A program made the position numbers and the translations under genes. The notes under the pieces were generated by a model. That model saw nothing but the letters and a program-made list of their open reading frames with translations. It had not been told where the DNA came from and did no database searches. Source: CAZWCX01 sp964632945 (GTDB lineage Bacteria; Planctomycetota; MHYJ01; WSZJ01; CAZWCX01). Taken from it: a DNA stretch of 12,854 nt. Shown one piece after another: positions 1 to 7,249 of the stretch (the stretch's first letter is position 1; every line of letters begins with the position of its first letter). The stretch covers positions 1-12,854 of the forward strand of contig CAZWCX010000169.1 of assembly GCA_964632945.1 (NCBI GenBank), read 5' to 3'.

Positions 1-84
1 ACGCTGGGCGAGGCAGTCCTGCTCCGGACGGCCTTCATGGCCGGCCGGAGCCGGAGGGTTCGCGAGCAGCAAAGCGGTTCGTGA
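1..84 (+). CDS. 3' end of an upstream protein-coding gene (partial)
   Basis: Reading from base 1, an open frame of 27 codons ends in TGA at 82-84. Codon third positions in this frame are almost all G or C, the pattern expected of real coding sequence in a genome this rich in GC. The peptide starts TLGEAVLLRTAFMAG and ends with a basic, polar tail. It is too short to assign to a family. The next gene starts 26 nt downstream, so the two are probably co-transcribed. The alternative is that these bases are non-coding leader. A second frame is also open here but runs on as an overlapping shadow of the next gene. Confidence 0.5.
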   Translation, partial: TLGEAVLLRTAFMAGRSRRVREQQSGS

Positions 85-110
85 ATCATCCGGGGTAGGA
101 GGCCGCCGAA

Positions 111-1394
111 ATGGCGTACATCGGGGGGCGCGAGGAACGGCCGCGGCGTGTCCCGCCCGCCGGGCCGGGCGCAGCCGGACCGAAGCGCGAGCGGGTCGAG
201 CGCGAGGTGGAGTCCCCGCCGCCTCCCCCGGAGGCGGTGCGCGCGGAGAGCCCGATCCGCCCCGCCTTCGGCTTCGCCGAGGCCCAGGTCGTCCTGCTCG
301 CCGCGCTGAGCGGGATCGGCGGCGCGCTGCTTGCGGCCGCCTTCCTGCGCGGCGCGACCACCGGAGCGGAATTCCTCTTGAGCCGCTCGATCGCGGGGCT
401 GGCGTTGGGGCTCGGGCTCGGGGTCGGCAGCGCCCTGGGCTCCGGCGCGTGGATCAATGTTCTCCTGGTGGGACTCACCTGCGCGCTTCTCGGGTTGTCG
501 TCCGGGGTCGTCCACACCTGGTTCCCGGAATCCGTGACCGGGTTCGCGGTCGAAGCCCTGATCCTGCTGCCGATGGCCGCCTGCGCGATCCGGCGATTCG
601 AGAATCTGCGCGAGCTGGACACTTACGTCCTGCGGCCGCGCGAACGCGTCGCGGTCGGGGCAGGGTGGCTCAGCCTGGAAGGATGCTGGTGCGGCGCGGA
701 CTGCGGGGTCTCGGGCCTCGTCACCGCCGACGGGTTCCTGCTCGGGCTGGTCGTCGTGCTCGTCGTCGCGCTGGCGGGCGGCATTTTCGTGGCGCTCTAC
801 GGCGCGCTCCGCCGGCTGGGGACGGGAGTGCGGGAGGCCGGGATGGAGCGCATGGTGGACGAGATCATCCTGCTCGGCAGCGTGGCCGTGCTCGTGTCGA
901 TGGCGTTCGGCCGGATCCTGGTCGCGGCGGTCGGGATCGCCGTGCTCCTCGGGGTGTTCCTGGTCTACGTCCCCCGCCTGCTGTCGCTTTCCGGGCTGCT
1001 CCTCTACGGATTGCCGGGCTTGGCGGTGGGCTTGCTCCCGTTGTGGTTCGGCGAAACCCGTTCGCTGGCGGAGTGGGTGATCTTCGGCTCCGCCGCGGGG
1101 GCGGCCATGGCCGGCGAGGCGTGGGTCGTCCTGGCGTTGCTTTTCTTGGCGCGCACGCTGGAGGGGTTCGACCTGCACGCGGCCGCCTTCCGCGTCTACC
1201 ACGGCATCCTGCGCGCGGCGGCGGGAATGCCGCTTCCGGACTCTCTGGTCCTGCGGACCGCCGGCCTGGCCCGGCGACTGGAGCGGTTCGAGGACGCCGC
1301 GCGGATCTACGAGCAGGCGAGGCGATGGGGGCAGGCCGGGGAGGCGTATCTCCATGCGGCCGCGCGACGTCCCGCGCCGGGTCGCGGCGCCTAA
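111..1394 (+). CDS. Polytopic membrane protein of unknown function with C-terminal TPR-like segment
   Basis: The 427-aa product begins at ATG 111, preceded by a strong Shine-Dalgarno TAGGAGG at 96-102. Residues 1-50 form a Pro/Arg/Glu-rich, probably disordered cytosolic tail. About eight or nine hydrophobic helices follow: roughly 57-79, 88-109, 113-133, 140-160, 205-233, 250-270, 272-292, 295-312 and 323-346. A soluble loop before the fifth helix carries three cysteines (C192, C194, C198). The last 60 residues are helical and look like one or two tetratricopeptide units, with the pattern RFEDAARIYEQARRWGQAGEAY. I do not recognise the family. Its stop overlaps the stop of the convergent kinase gene by 4 nt. 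A membrane anchor with a TPR-like tail could scaffold other proteins, but this is a guess. Confidence 0.85.
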   Translation: MAYIGGREERPRRVPPAGPGAAGPKRERVEREVESPPPPPEAVRAESPIRPAFGFAEAQVVLLAALSGIGGALLAAAFLRGATTGAEFLLSRSIAGLALGLGLGVGSALGSGAWINVLLVGLTCALLGLSSGVVHTWFPESVTGFAVEALILLPMAACAIRRFENLRELDTYVLRPRERVAVGAGWLSLEGCWCGADCGVSGLVTADGFLLGLVVVLVVALAGGIFVALYGALRRLGTGVREAGMERMVDEIILLGSVAVLVSMAFGRILVAAVGIAVLLGVFLVYVPRLLSLSGLLLYGLPGLAVGLLPLWFGETRSLAEWVIFGSAAGAAMAGEAWVVLALLFLARTLEGFDLHAAAFRVYHGILRAAAGMPLPDSLVLRTAGLARRLERFEDAARIYEQARRWGQAGEAYLHAAARRPAPGRGA

Positions 1395-2287
1395 CCGAAA
1401 TTGCGGATGCCGTCGAGGTGGTGCTGGATCTCAGTCACCAGGTCGCGCGGAGTTGCGTAGCGCTTCTTCGGATCGGGATCCATCATGCGCAACAGGAAGT
1501 AGGTCACCGCCCGGTCCATTCCCGTCGAAGCGCGTTGCGCCCGGGCGAGACCCTCGAGGACGTGCGCGCGCCGGACCTCCGGGTCGGCTGGGTCGTTGCG
1601 CGGCGGATCCCCCGTCACCATGTGGTAGAGGGACGCGCCCAACGAGTAGACGTCGCTGCGCGCGTCTAGCTTGACTTTGCCGGCGGCCTGCTCCGGGGAG
1701 ACGTACTCGCGCGTGCCCACCGTCGTCGGGGCATAGGCCCCGGAGGAGACGCTGGGGTCGACCTTCGCCGCCAGCCCCAGATCGCAGACCTTCACGCCGC
1801 CCTTGGGCGTGAACAGGATGTTTCCCGGCTTGATGTCCTTGTGCACGATGCCCTTTTCGTGCAGGTGATCGAGGGCCTGGGCGACCTGCTGCACGATGCG
1901 GAGGGCGACCTTCGCATCGATGGCGCCGTTCCATTGATCGAGCAACTGGAGCACCGAGTCGCCGCGGACGTACTCCATCACCAGGTGGATCAGTCCCTTG
2001 GACTTGCCGAAACCGAATCCCTTCACCAGATTCGGATGGTCGAGTTCGCAGAGCAGCCGCGCCTCGAAGACGAAGCGTTCCACCGTCGGGGGGTCGAGGG
2101 CCCCGCGCGGGGAGAGGATCTTGAGCGCGACGAGGCGTCCGGTCGGGACGTGCTGCGCCTTGAACACACTGCCGAAGCCGCCGGTGCCGATCTTCTCGAG
2201 GACCCGCAACCCGGGGATCGCCTGGCGCGTGGTTCCTTTGTCTTTTTTTCGGCTGGAGGTGGTGTCGCCCTTGCGCCGGAAGAACAT
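1391..2287 (-). CDS. Minimal cytosolic Hanks-type serine/threonine protein kinase
   Basis: This 298-aa protein is essentially one protein kinase domain (about residues 26-292). Visible motifs are the Gly-rich loop IGTGGFGS (33-40), the ATP-anchoring Lys56 in VALK, alphaC Glu75, and a catalytic loop HKDIKPGN (149-156) with Asp151. Others are metal-binding DLG (169-171, in place of DFG) and the P+1-loop SPEQ (197-200). The activation segment holds several Ser/Thr that could be autophosphorylated. HRD is replaced by HKD, but the other catalytic residues are present, so it should be active. A basic tail (residues 1-22) precedes the domain. There is no transmembrane helix, PASTA or other sensor domain, so any input must come from a partner. 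The start has no Shine-Dalgarno; a promoter lies immediately upstream, suggesting a leaderless mRNA. The nearby TPR-tailed membrane protein is a possible partner (inference). Confidence 0.95.
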   Translation of the reverse strand: MFFRRKGDTTSSRKKDKGTTRQAIPGLRVLEKIGTGGFGSVFKAQHVPTGRLVALKILSPRGALDPPTVERFVFEARLLCELDHPNLVKGFGFGKSKGLIHLVMEYVRGDSVLQLLDQWNGAIDAKVALRIVQQVAQALDHLHEKGIVHKDIKPGNILFTPKGGVKVCDLGLAAKVDPSVSSGAYAPTTVGTREYVSPEQAAGKVKLDARSDVYSLGASLYHMVTGDPPRNDPADPEVRRAHVLEGLARAQRASTGMDRAVTYFLLRMMDPDPKKRYATPRDLVTEIQHHLDGIRNFG

Positions 2288-2293
2288 GACGGC

Positions 2294-2322
2294 ACTCTAC
2301 CCGCGGGGCGGAGGCGGATCAA
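2294..2322 (-). promoter_or_regulatory. Predicted sigma70-type promoter of the kinase gene, leaderless
   Basis: On the - strand, TTGATC (2322-2317) and TAGAGT (2299-2294) are separated by exactly 17 nt. Only 6 nt separate the -10 box from the ATG at 2287, so transcription should start at or within a base or two of the start codon. This agrees with the absence of a Shine-Dalgarno. The same -35 hexamer and spacer length occur at the promoter near 5183. The call comes from sequence pattern only. Confidence 0.55.
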
Positions 2323-2350
2323 GCGCGGGCTGGAGCCGGGCGGGATTGAG

Positions 2351-2379
2351 TGGAGGCCCGGGCGGGCCGCGCGTACAAT
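2351..2379 (+). promoter_or_regulatory. Possible promoter for the M1 aminopeptidase gene
   Basis: TACAAT at 2374-2379 matches the -10 consensus at five of six positions. The hexamer 17 nt upstream, TGGAGG (2351-2356), is a weak -35. It would give a leader of about 80 nt before the ATG at 2465. It lies in the divergent region between the kinase and the peptidase. The weak -35 makes this only a tentative call. Confidence 0.35.
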
Positions 2380-2464
2380 GCCCGCACGGGTCGCGGCGGG
2401 GCCGGCGGCGCCGCGGGCGCCGGAACCCCGTCCGCCGCGACGCCGGCATTCGACGGGAGGGAAC

Positions 2465-5149
2465 ATGTTCGCGCGCCTCACCCTGCTCCTGATCGCCCTC
2501 GGGATCGCCGCCGCGGCGGAGGCTCAGGAATTGAAGCCGGAGACCCGCAACTACGACGTGCGGCACCTCAAGCTCGACCTCCGCTTCGACCTCAAGAAGG
2601 CGCGCGTCGAAGGGACCTGCTCGCTCACGCTCGCCCCGCTGGCGGACGGGTTCCAGCAACTCCTGCTCCACAGCAAGGACACGATCGTGCTCGGGGTCAC
2701 GGTTGTCCCGGCCGCCGGGGAGGCGCGCCCGGCCAGGCGGTTCCGCACCGGCGACGGCCTCTTGCGCATCGACCTGGATGCGGCGCAACCCAAGGACCAG
2801 CCCTTCCGCGTCGAGATCGAATACGAGGCGACGCCGACCCGCGGACTCTACTTCTTCGCCCCGACCCCCGAGCACCCGGAAATCCCCTGGCAGGTGTGGA
2901 GCCAGGGGGAGGGGACCGACAACCGACACTGGTATCCCTGCTACGACGAGCCGGACGACCGCTTCACCAGCGAGATCCTGGCCCGGATCCCGCGCGGGTT
3001 CCGCTTCATCTCCAACGGGAAGTGCGTGCAGGAGCCTTCGCCCGCGCCGGCCGCCGCGCCCGCCTGGGGAAAGTCCAGCGTCGTCGATCCCCCGGCGGAG
3101 GAGGACGTCTGGCACTTCCGGTTCGAGCACGAGCACGTGAACTACCTGGTGAGCGCCATCGTCGGCCGCTTCGACCGGGTCGAGGATCGCTGGGAGGACG
3201 TGCCGCTGCTCTACTACGTCCCGCCCGGGCGCGCCCCCGAGGCGCGTCTCGCCTTCGGCGCCACGGCGGACATGATGCGCTTCTTCTGCGCCTATACCGG
3301 GGAGCGCTACCCGTACGGCACGTATACGCAGACGACCGTGTGGGATTTCATGTACGGGGGAATGGAGAACACCTCGGTCACGACGCTCAATTTGCGCTCG
3401 CTCCACGACCATCGGGCCCATCTCGACTATCAGGCGGACGGACTCGTCGCCCACGAATTGGCGCACATGTGGTTCGGCGACCTCCTGACCTGCAAGGACT
3501 GGAGCGAGATGTGGCTGAATGAGGGCTTCGCCACCTACTTCACCGACCTCTGGGTGTTGGACCACCACGGACCGGATCGATTCGCCTGCGACCTGCACGG
3601 GACGTTCCGCAACGTGGCCGGGGCGAGTACGCACGCGGCGCGGAAGGACCTCAAGCCGGAGAAAGAGGGGCAGAAGAAGCCGCTGGAGCTGCCCCAGGGG
3701 ATGAACTACACCAAGGGTTCGCTCGTCCTCCATATGCTGCGCGGGGTGATGGGGGAGGAGAGATTCCGCGACGGAATCCGCGCCTACGTGGCGCGCCACC
3801 GGCACGGAAACGTGACCTCGGAGGATCTGCGCAAGTCGATGGAGGAGGTCCACGGCTCCGATCTCGCGTGGTTCTTCGACCAGTGGGTCTACGGCGCCGG
3901 GTACCCGGAGTACTTCGTGACCTTCGACTGGGCGGACGGGCGCAAGGAGGGGACGGTGCGGGTGCGCCAGGTGCAGCCCGAGTCTCCGCTCTGCGGTTTG
4001 TTCCGGATGCCCGTCCAGCTGGCCTTCTGGTCCGGGTCGGACGGGCAGTATCGCGCGCAGGTCGAGCGGGTCTGGGTGGAGGCGCGCGAACAATCGTTCA
4101 CCTTCTCCTTCCCGCAGCGTCCCGCGTGGGTCCGCTTCGACGCCGGGGAGCAAGTCCTCAAGCGGCTGGAGTTCGTCCGCTCGCAGGAGGAGCTGGCGCT
4201 GCAACTGCAGTACGACGACGTCTCCGGCCGCCTCGAAGCGGCGGAGGAACTGGCGCGGCTCGGCGCGGTCGCGGTGGGGACGCTGCGGGCGGCCCGGCTA
4301 CGCGACCCGGTGGCCGGCGTGCGCGAGGGGATCGTCGAAGCCCTCGCCTCGGTGCGGTGCGACGACGCGCGGGACGCGCTGCTCGCCGCGCTCGATGACG
4401 CGTCGAGCGAGGTCCGCACGCGCGCGGCCGAGGCCCTCGGCGAGTATCCGGGGGACAAGATCGGGGAGCGGCTGAAGCAGGTGCTCCTGCTCGACGAAAG
4501 CTACTACGCGCGCGGCGCGGCGGCCAAGTCGCTGGGTCGGAGCAAGGCCGCGGGCGCGTTCGAGGCGCTGGTCGCCGCGTTGCGCTGGCCGTCCTACCGG
4601 GAGATCCTGCGCAGCGGCGCGGTCGCGGGGCTGCTGGCGCTCGGCGACCCGCGCGCGACGGCGGAGATCCTGCCCCTGCTCGCCTACCGGTACGAGGCGG
4701 GGGGGCAGCATCATCTCGTGCGCGACGCCCTGGACGGGCTCGCGCGCGCCGGCGTGCGCGACCGTCGCGTGATCGAGCGGGCGACCGCGCTGCTGGGCGA
4801 CCCTTACTTCCGCACGCGCGCGGCGGCGGCGCGCGCGCTGGCGTCGCTGCGCGCCACCGAGTCCCTCCCCGCGCTCGTGGACCGCTGGAAAAACGAGCGC
4901 AACGACGAGGCCCGCGGGGCGATCGAGGAGGCCATCCGCAATCTGGGTCGCGCCACCGACCCAGGTCCCGATCCGACCGGCATGACGGCCGCGGATCTGC
5001 GCGCCCTGGCCGATCGCAGGGTGGCGGAAGCCCGGGATCTGGAACTGGATGCGGAACTTCTCGAATTGGAAGCGGAGAAGCTGCGCGCCCGGGCCGATCG
5101 GCTGGAGCCGCAACCGCCCCACCCCGCCGGGCCGGAACGGGACAAGTAG
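2465..5149 (+). CDS. Exported M1-family zinc aminopeptidase with C-terminal HEAT repeats
   Basis: The 894-aa protein is placed at ATG 2465 because GGGAGGG (2455-2461) precedes it and the first 20 residues form a classical signal peptide, with likely cleavage at AEA|QE. The frame stays open far upstream, but that part lies antisense to the kinase gene. The family hallmarks are all visible: exopeptidase motif GGMEN (298-302) and zinc ligands HELAH (330-334). After an 18-residue spacer comes the third zinc ligand, Glu353, in LNEGFATYF. Tyr415 in NYTKGSLVLHMLR matches the transition-state tyrosine of PepN. Such enzymes remove N-terminal residues from peptides. Residues about 586-830 contain HEAT-like helical repeats, and a charged Leu/Glu/Arg coiled coil (about 840-880) ends the protein. 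The product should act in the periplasm or outside the cell. The repeats may bind substrate or a partner (inference). Zinc peptidase assignment is firm; substrate is unknown. Confidence 0.96.
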   Translation: MFARLTLLLIALGIAAAAEAQELKPETRNYDVRHLKLDLRFDLKKARVEGTCSLTLAPLADGFQQLLLHSKDTIVLGVTVVPAAGEARPARRFRTGDGLLRIDLDAAQPKDQPFRVEIEYEATPTRGLYFFAPTPEHPEIPWQVWSQGEGTDNRHWYPCYDEPDDRFTSEILARIPRGFRFISNGKCVQEPSPAPAAAPAWGKSSVVDPPAEEDVWHFRFEHEHVNYLVSAIVGRFDRVEDRWEDVPLLYYVPPGRAPEARLAFGATADMMRFFCAYTGERYPYGTYTQTTVWDFMYGGMENTSVTTLNLRSLHDHRAHLDYQADGLVAHELAHMWFGDLLTCKDWSEMWLNEGFATYFTDLWVLDHHGPDRFACDLHGTFRNVAGASTHAARKDLKPEKEGQKKPLELPQGMNYTKGSLVLHMLRGVMGEERFRDGIRAYVARHRHGNVTSEDLRKSMEEVHGSDLAWFFDQWVYGAGYPEYFVTFDWADGRKEGTVRVRQVQPESPLCGLFRMPVQLAFWSGSDGQYRAQVERVWVEAREQSFTFSFPQRPAWVRFDAGEQVLKRLEFVRSQEELALQLQYDDVSGRLEAAEELARLGAVAVGTLRAARLRDPVAGVREGIVEALASVRCDDARDALLAALDDASSEVRTRAAEALGEYPGDKIGERLKQVLLLDESYYARGAAAKSLGRSKAAGAFEALVAALRWPSYREILRSGAVAGLLALGDPRATAEILPLLAYRYEAGGQHHLVRDALDGLARAGVRDRRVIERATALLGDPYFRTRAAAARALASLRATESLPALVDRWKNERNDEARGAIEEAIRNLGRATDPGPDPTGMTAADLRALADRRVAEARDLELDAELLELEAEKLRARADRLEPQPPHPAGPERDK

Positions 5150-5182
5150 CCTCGGTCGGCACAAGCCGCGCCGGTTCGGTTC

Positions 5183-5211
5183 TTGATCTTGCGTCCGAAC
5201 CCGGGTAGAAT
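5183..5211 (+). promoter_or_regulatory. Predicted sigma70-type promoter of the TlpA/HMA-like block
   Basis: TTGATC (5183-5188) and TAGAAT (5206-5211) are separated by 17 nt, close to the sigma70 consensus in both boxes. The predicted start near 5218 gives a leader of about 43 nt to the ATG at 5261. It follows the M1 stop codon by 33 nt, so the redox block can be transcribed independently of the peptidase gene. The call comes from sequence pattern only. Confidence 0.65.
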
Positions 5212-5260
5212 CCCGAGATTCACTTGTTTCCTCCGGCGCCTTTCCCCCCGGGAGGTGGAC

Positions 5261-6277
5261 ATGCACCCGCTCCTGCGCCCCCTCGCGGCCGGTCTCGCGG
5301 TCTGCGCCTGCGCGCTGACCCTGTGGGCCGACCCCGTGAGCGAGATCCCGAAGCGCATCAACGACTTCAAGTCGTCCGTCAACAAGTACAAGGGACGCCT
5401 GACCGCCAAGGCCTTCCTCAATCCGGCCAAGCGCGCGGAGTTCGACAAGGACCTCGGCGAGTTCGCGCAGCAGGTGGTGGAGTTCCAGAAGTTCGTCGAC
5501 GAGATCGAGGACGGGGACCTCATCGCCAAGTCGCAGGTGCCCGAGGCCAAGACCCAGCTCTCCAACGGCACCATGGAGCTGGCCGAGGCGCTGTTCACGG
5601 GCTGCGACTACCAGGGGGTGGTGGACGCGGTCACGGCCGCGGAGGGGCGCATCACCAAGGACTCGGACAAGCAGAAGCTTCTCTTCTGGAAGGCGATCTC
5701 GCAGCTGCGCCTGGCGCGGCTCGACGACGCGGAAGCGACCTGCACGGCGCTCCAGCGCGAAGGCGGCGCCAAGATGGCCGCGCAGGTCCGCGGATTCCTG
5801 AAAGAGAAGACCGCCTCGTTCAAGCCCGGCAAGCCGGCCCCGAGCTTCGGCTTCCGCGGCATCAACGGCGAGAAGATCTCGGTGCCGGAGGGAACGCTCG
5901 GCCGCGTCATCCTGATCGACTTCTGGGCCACCTGGTGCGGTCCGTGCAAGCAGGAAATGCCGAACGTCATCGCCCTCTACAATGAACTCCATGACCAGGG
6001 TTTCGATATCATCGGGGTGAGCCTCGACACCCAGCTCGAATCGCTCAAGGCCTACATCGAGGAGAACAAGATGCCCTGGCCGCAGTACTTCGACGGCGGG
6101 GGCGTGTCGGGCGCGGGCAAGGACGCGAAGTGGGACCACTACCTGACCAACTACTTCGGCATCAACGGGATCCCCGCGACCGTGGTCATCGACCGCAAGG
6201 GCAACGTGAAGTACCTCGACGTCCGCGGCGAGGAGATGGCCGACAAGATCCGCGAACTGGTCAAGGGGAAGCGGTAG
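5261..6277 (+). CDS. Periplasmic TlpA/ResA-like thioredoxin-fold protein
   Basis: The 338-aa product starts at ATG 5261, with GGAGG at 5251-5255. The frame is open from a TTG at 5183, but that codon is the promoter -35 box. Residues 1-23 are a signal peptide. Two cysteines in it (C15, C17) sit in poor lipobox contexts, so a lipoprotein is possible but not favoured. Residues about 25-185 are a helical, Lys/Glu-rich domain I do not recognise. Residues about 190-335 are a TlpA/ResA-type thioredoxin domain with active site WCGPC (225-229), the IIGVSLD strand (250-256) and the cis-proline in GIPAT (303-307). Such proteins usually reduce periplasmic disulfides using electrons from a membrane carrier. 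The next gene starts 22 nt downstream and encodes a Cys-rich exported protein, a plausible client (inference). Confidence 0.93.
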   Translation: MHPLLRPLAAGLAVCACALTLWADPVSEIPKRINDFKSSVNKYKGRLTAKAFLNPAKRAEFDKDLGEFAQQVVEFQKFVDEIEDGDLIAKSQVPEAKTQLSNGTMELAEALFTGCDYQGVVDAVTAAEGRITKDSDKQKLLFWKAISQLRLARLDDAEATCTALQREGGAKMAAQVRGFLKEKTASFKPGKPAPSFGFRGINGEKISVPEGTLGRVILIDFWATWCGPCKQEMPNVIALYNELHDQGFDIIGVSLDTQLESLKAYIEENKMPWPQYFDGGGVSGAGKDAKWDHYLTNYFGINGIPATVVIDRKGNVKYLDVRGEEMADKIRELVKGKR

Positions 6278-6299
6278 GCGAACCGGCGGAGCGAGAGGC

Positions 6300-7115
6300 A
6301 TGAGAAATCTTCTGGGCATGGCCGTCGCGACGGCGATTCTCGCGGGGGCGGCGGCGACGAACGCACAGGATCCGGCCGCGCCGGCGGGGGATTGTTGCGG
6401 CGGAAAGACGAACGTCGCCGGAGCGGACTCGGCCTCCGGCGCGCCCGTGAAGATCGTGCGCATGCGGCTCGCCCCCGGGGGGGATGCCGCGCGCACGCTG
6501 GAAACCCTGCAGGGCCTGCCCGCGGTTTCCGCCGCGACCGTGTCCGCCGACGGACGATCGGCGACGCTCTCCCTGCCGACTTCCTTCGCCGCCTGGGGCG
6601 ACCTGGAACGGAGCCTCGGGGAGAAGGGGGTGGCGGCCACTCTGCAGGATCCCGTCCACCTGATTCTCAAGCTGGCGCGCGGGGACGGAAAGGTCGATTT
6701 CGCAGGGCTCCAGGGTTCGTTCGCCTTGGCCGCGGGATTGTTGGCCTGTGAACCCGCCGCCGGCGGCGCCGGGCTTTCCATCTGGGCCGACCCGGCCTGC
6801 GTGGATGCGCAGGAATTGGTCGGCATCGCCGAGGGTCGGGGATACCAGGCCAGCCTGGCCTCGCACGAGTCGGTCGAGGCCGCGCTATTGGACGGCTTCT
6901 GCCCCAGCTGCGAAGGCGAGGTGCGGGCCGCGGCCGGTCAGGCGATCGGGGCCCTCGGTGCGGTGGTCGACTACGGGACGTACCGGGTGCGGGTCCTGGC
7001 CGAGAAGGGCCGGTTGACCTCGAAGGACCTCGAGAAGGCCCTGATCCAGGCGGGATTCGACGGCCAGCGAAAAGATCGGCCGGAGGCCTGCGGCTCGTGC
7101 CGTAATCGTCGATAG
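6300..7115 (+). CDS. Exported triple HMA-like domain protein, Cys-Cys form
   Basis: The 271-aa protein starts at ATG 6300 behind GAGAGG, 22 nt after the TlpA-like gene, so the two probably form an operon. A signal peptide ends near TNA|QD (residue 22). The mature N-terminus carries GDCCGG (C32, C33), followed by three modules of about 70 residues (49-115, 117-187, 189-255). Each resembles the betaalphabetabetaalphabeta fold of heavy-metal-associated (HMA, MerP-like) domains. Modules 1 and 2 lack the CxxC motif. Module 3 has CPSC (201-204) where HMA domains carry GMTCxxC. A further CGSC (264-267) sits near the C-terminus. The protein aligns along its whole length with the gene at 7250, including the shared DPVHL junction and an ADPA...D stretch. 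A role in soft-metal binding or thiol exchange is inferred. The HMA assignment rests on pattern, not on a profile search. Confidence 0.85.
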   Translation: MRNLLGMAVATAILAGAAATNAQDPAAPAGDCCGGKTNVAGADSASGAPVKIVRMRLAPGGDAARTLETLQGLPAVSAATVSADGRSATLSLPTSFAAWGDLERSLGEKGVAATLQDPVHLILKLARGDGKVDFAGLQGSFALAAGLLACEPAAGGAGLSIWADPACVDAQELVGIAEGRGYQASLASHESVEAALLDGFCPSCEGEVRAAAGQAIGALGAVVDYGTYRVRVLAEKGRLTSKDLEKALIQAGFDGQRKDRPEACGSCRNRR

Positions 7116-7249
7116 CGTGCCGCGGATTCCGGTGCTCGATTCCGGGCGCACACGAATTTTTGGAAATATCGCGGGACGGGTTTCGGTTCCGCAGATTCAC
7201 GTACCTTCGGAAATGATGTTCGAAGAGAAACAAGGAAGCAGGAGGACCC
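7116..7249 (+). other. Intergenic leader between the two HMA-like genes
   Basis: These 134 nt separate the two paralogues and are clearly poorer in GC than the flanking genes around 7155-7235. An 8-bp direct repeat GATTCCGG occurs at 7125-7132 and 7138-7145. I see no convincing promoter pair. A strong Shine-Dalgarno AGGAGG (7240-7245) closes the region 4 nt before ATG 7250, which supports that ATG as a real start. Confidence 0.5.

Noticed and set aside
1841..2464. Upstream extension of the M1 peptidase frame to 1841
   Set aside because: It lies antisense to the kinase gene and carries no motifs. ATG 2465 has a Shine-Dalgarno and a signal peptide.
2297..4204. Long - strand open frame (635 codons) across the M1 gene
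   Set aside because: Antisense shadow caused by high GC. The + strand product has all M1 motifs, and this frame shows none.
5183..5260. TTG 5183 as start of the TlpA-like gene
   Set aside because: That TTG is the -35 box of a good promoter, and the added 26 residues would bury the signal peptide. ATG 5261 has GGAGG at proper spacing.
4298..6826. Long - strand open frame (842 codons) across M1, TlpA and the first HMA-like gene
   Set aside because: Antisense to three well-supported genes, without recognisable domains or a plausible start.
7205..7225. CTTCG/CGAAG inverted repeat before the selenoprotein candidate
   Set aside because: Only 5-bp arms with an 11-nt loop and no functional context; likely chance.
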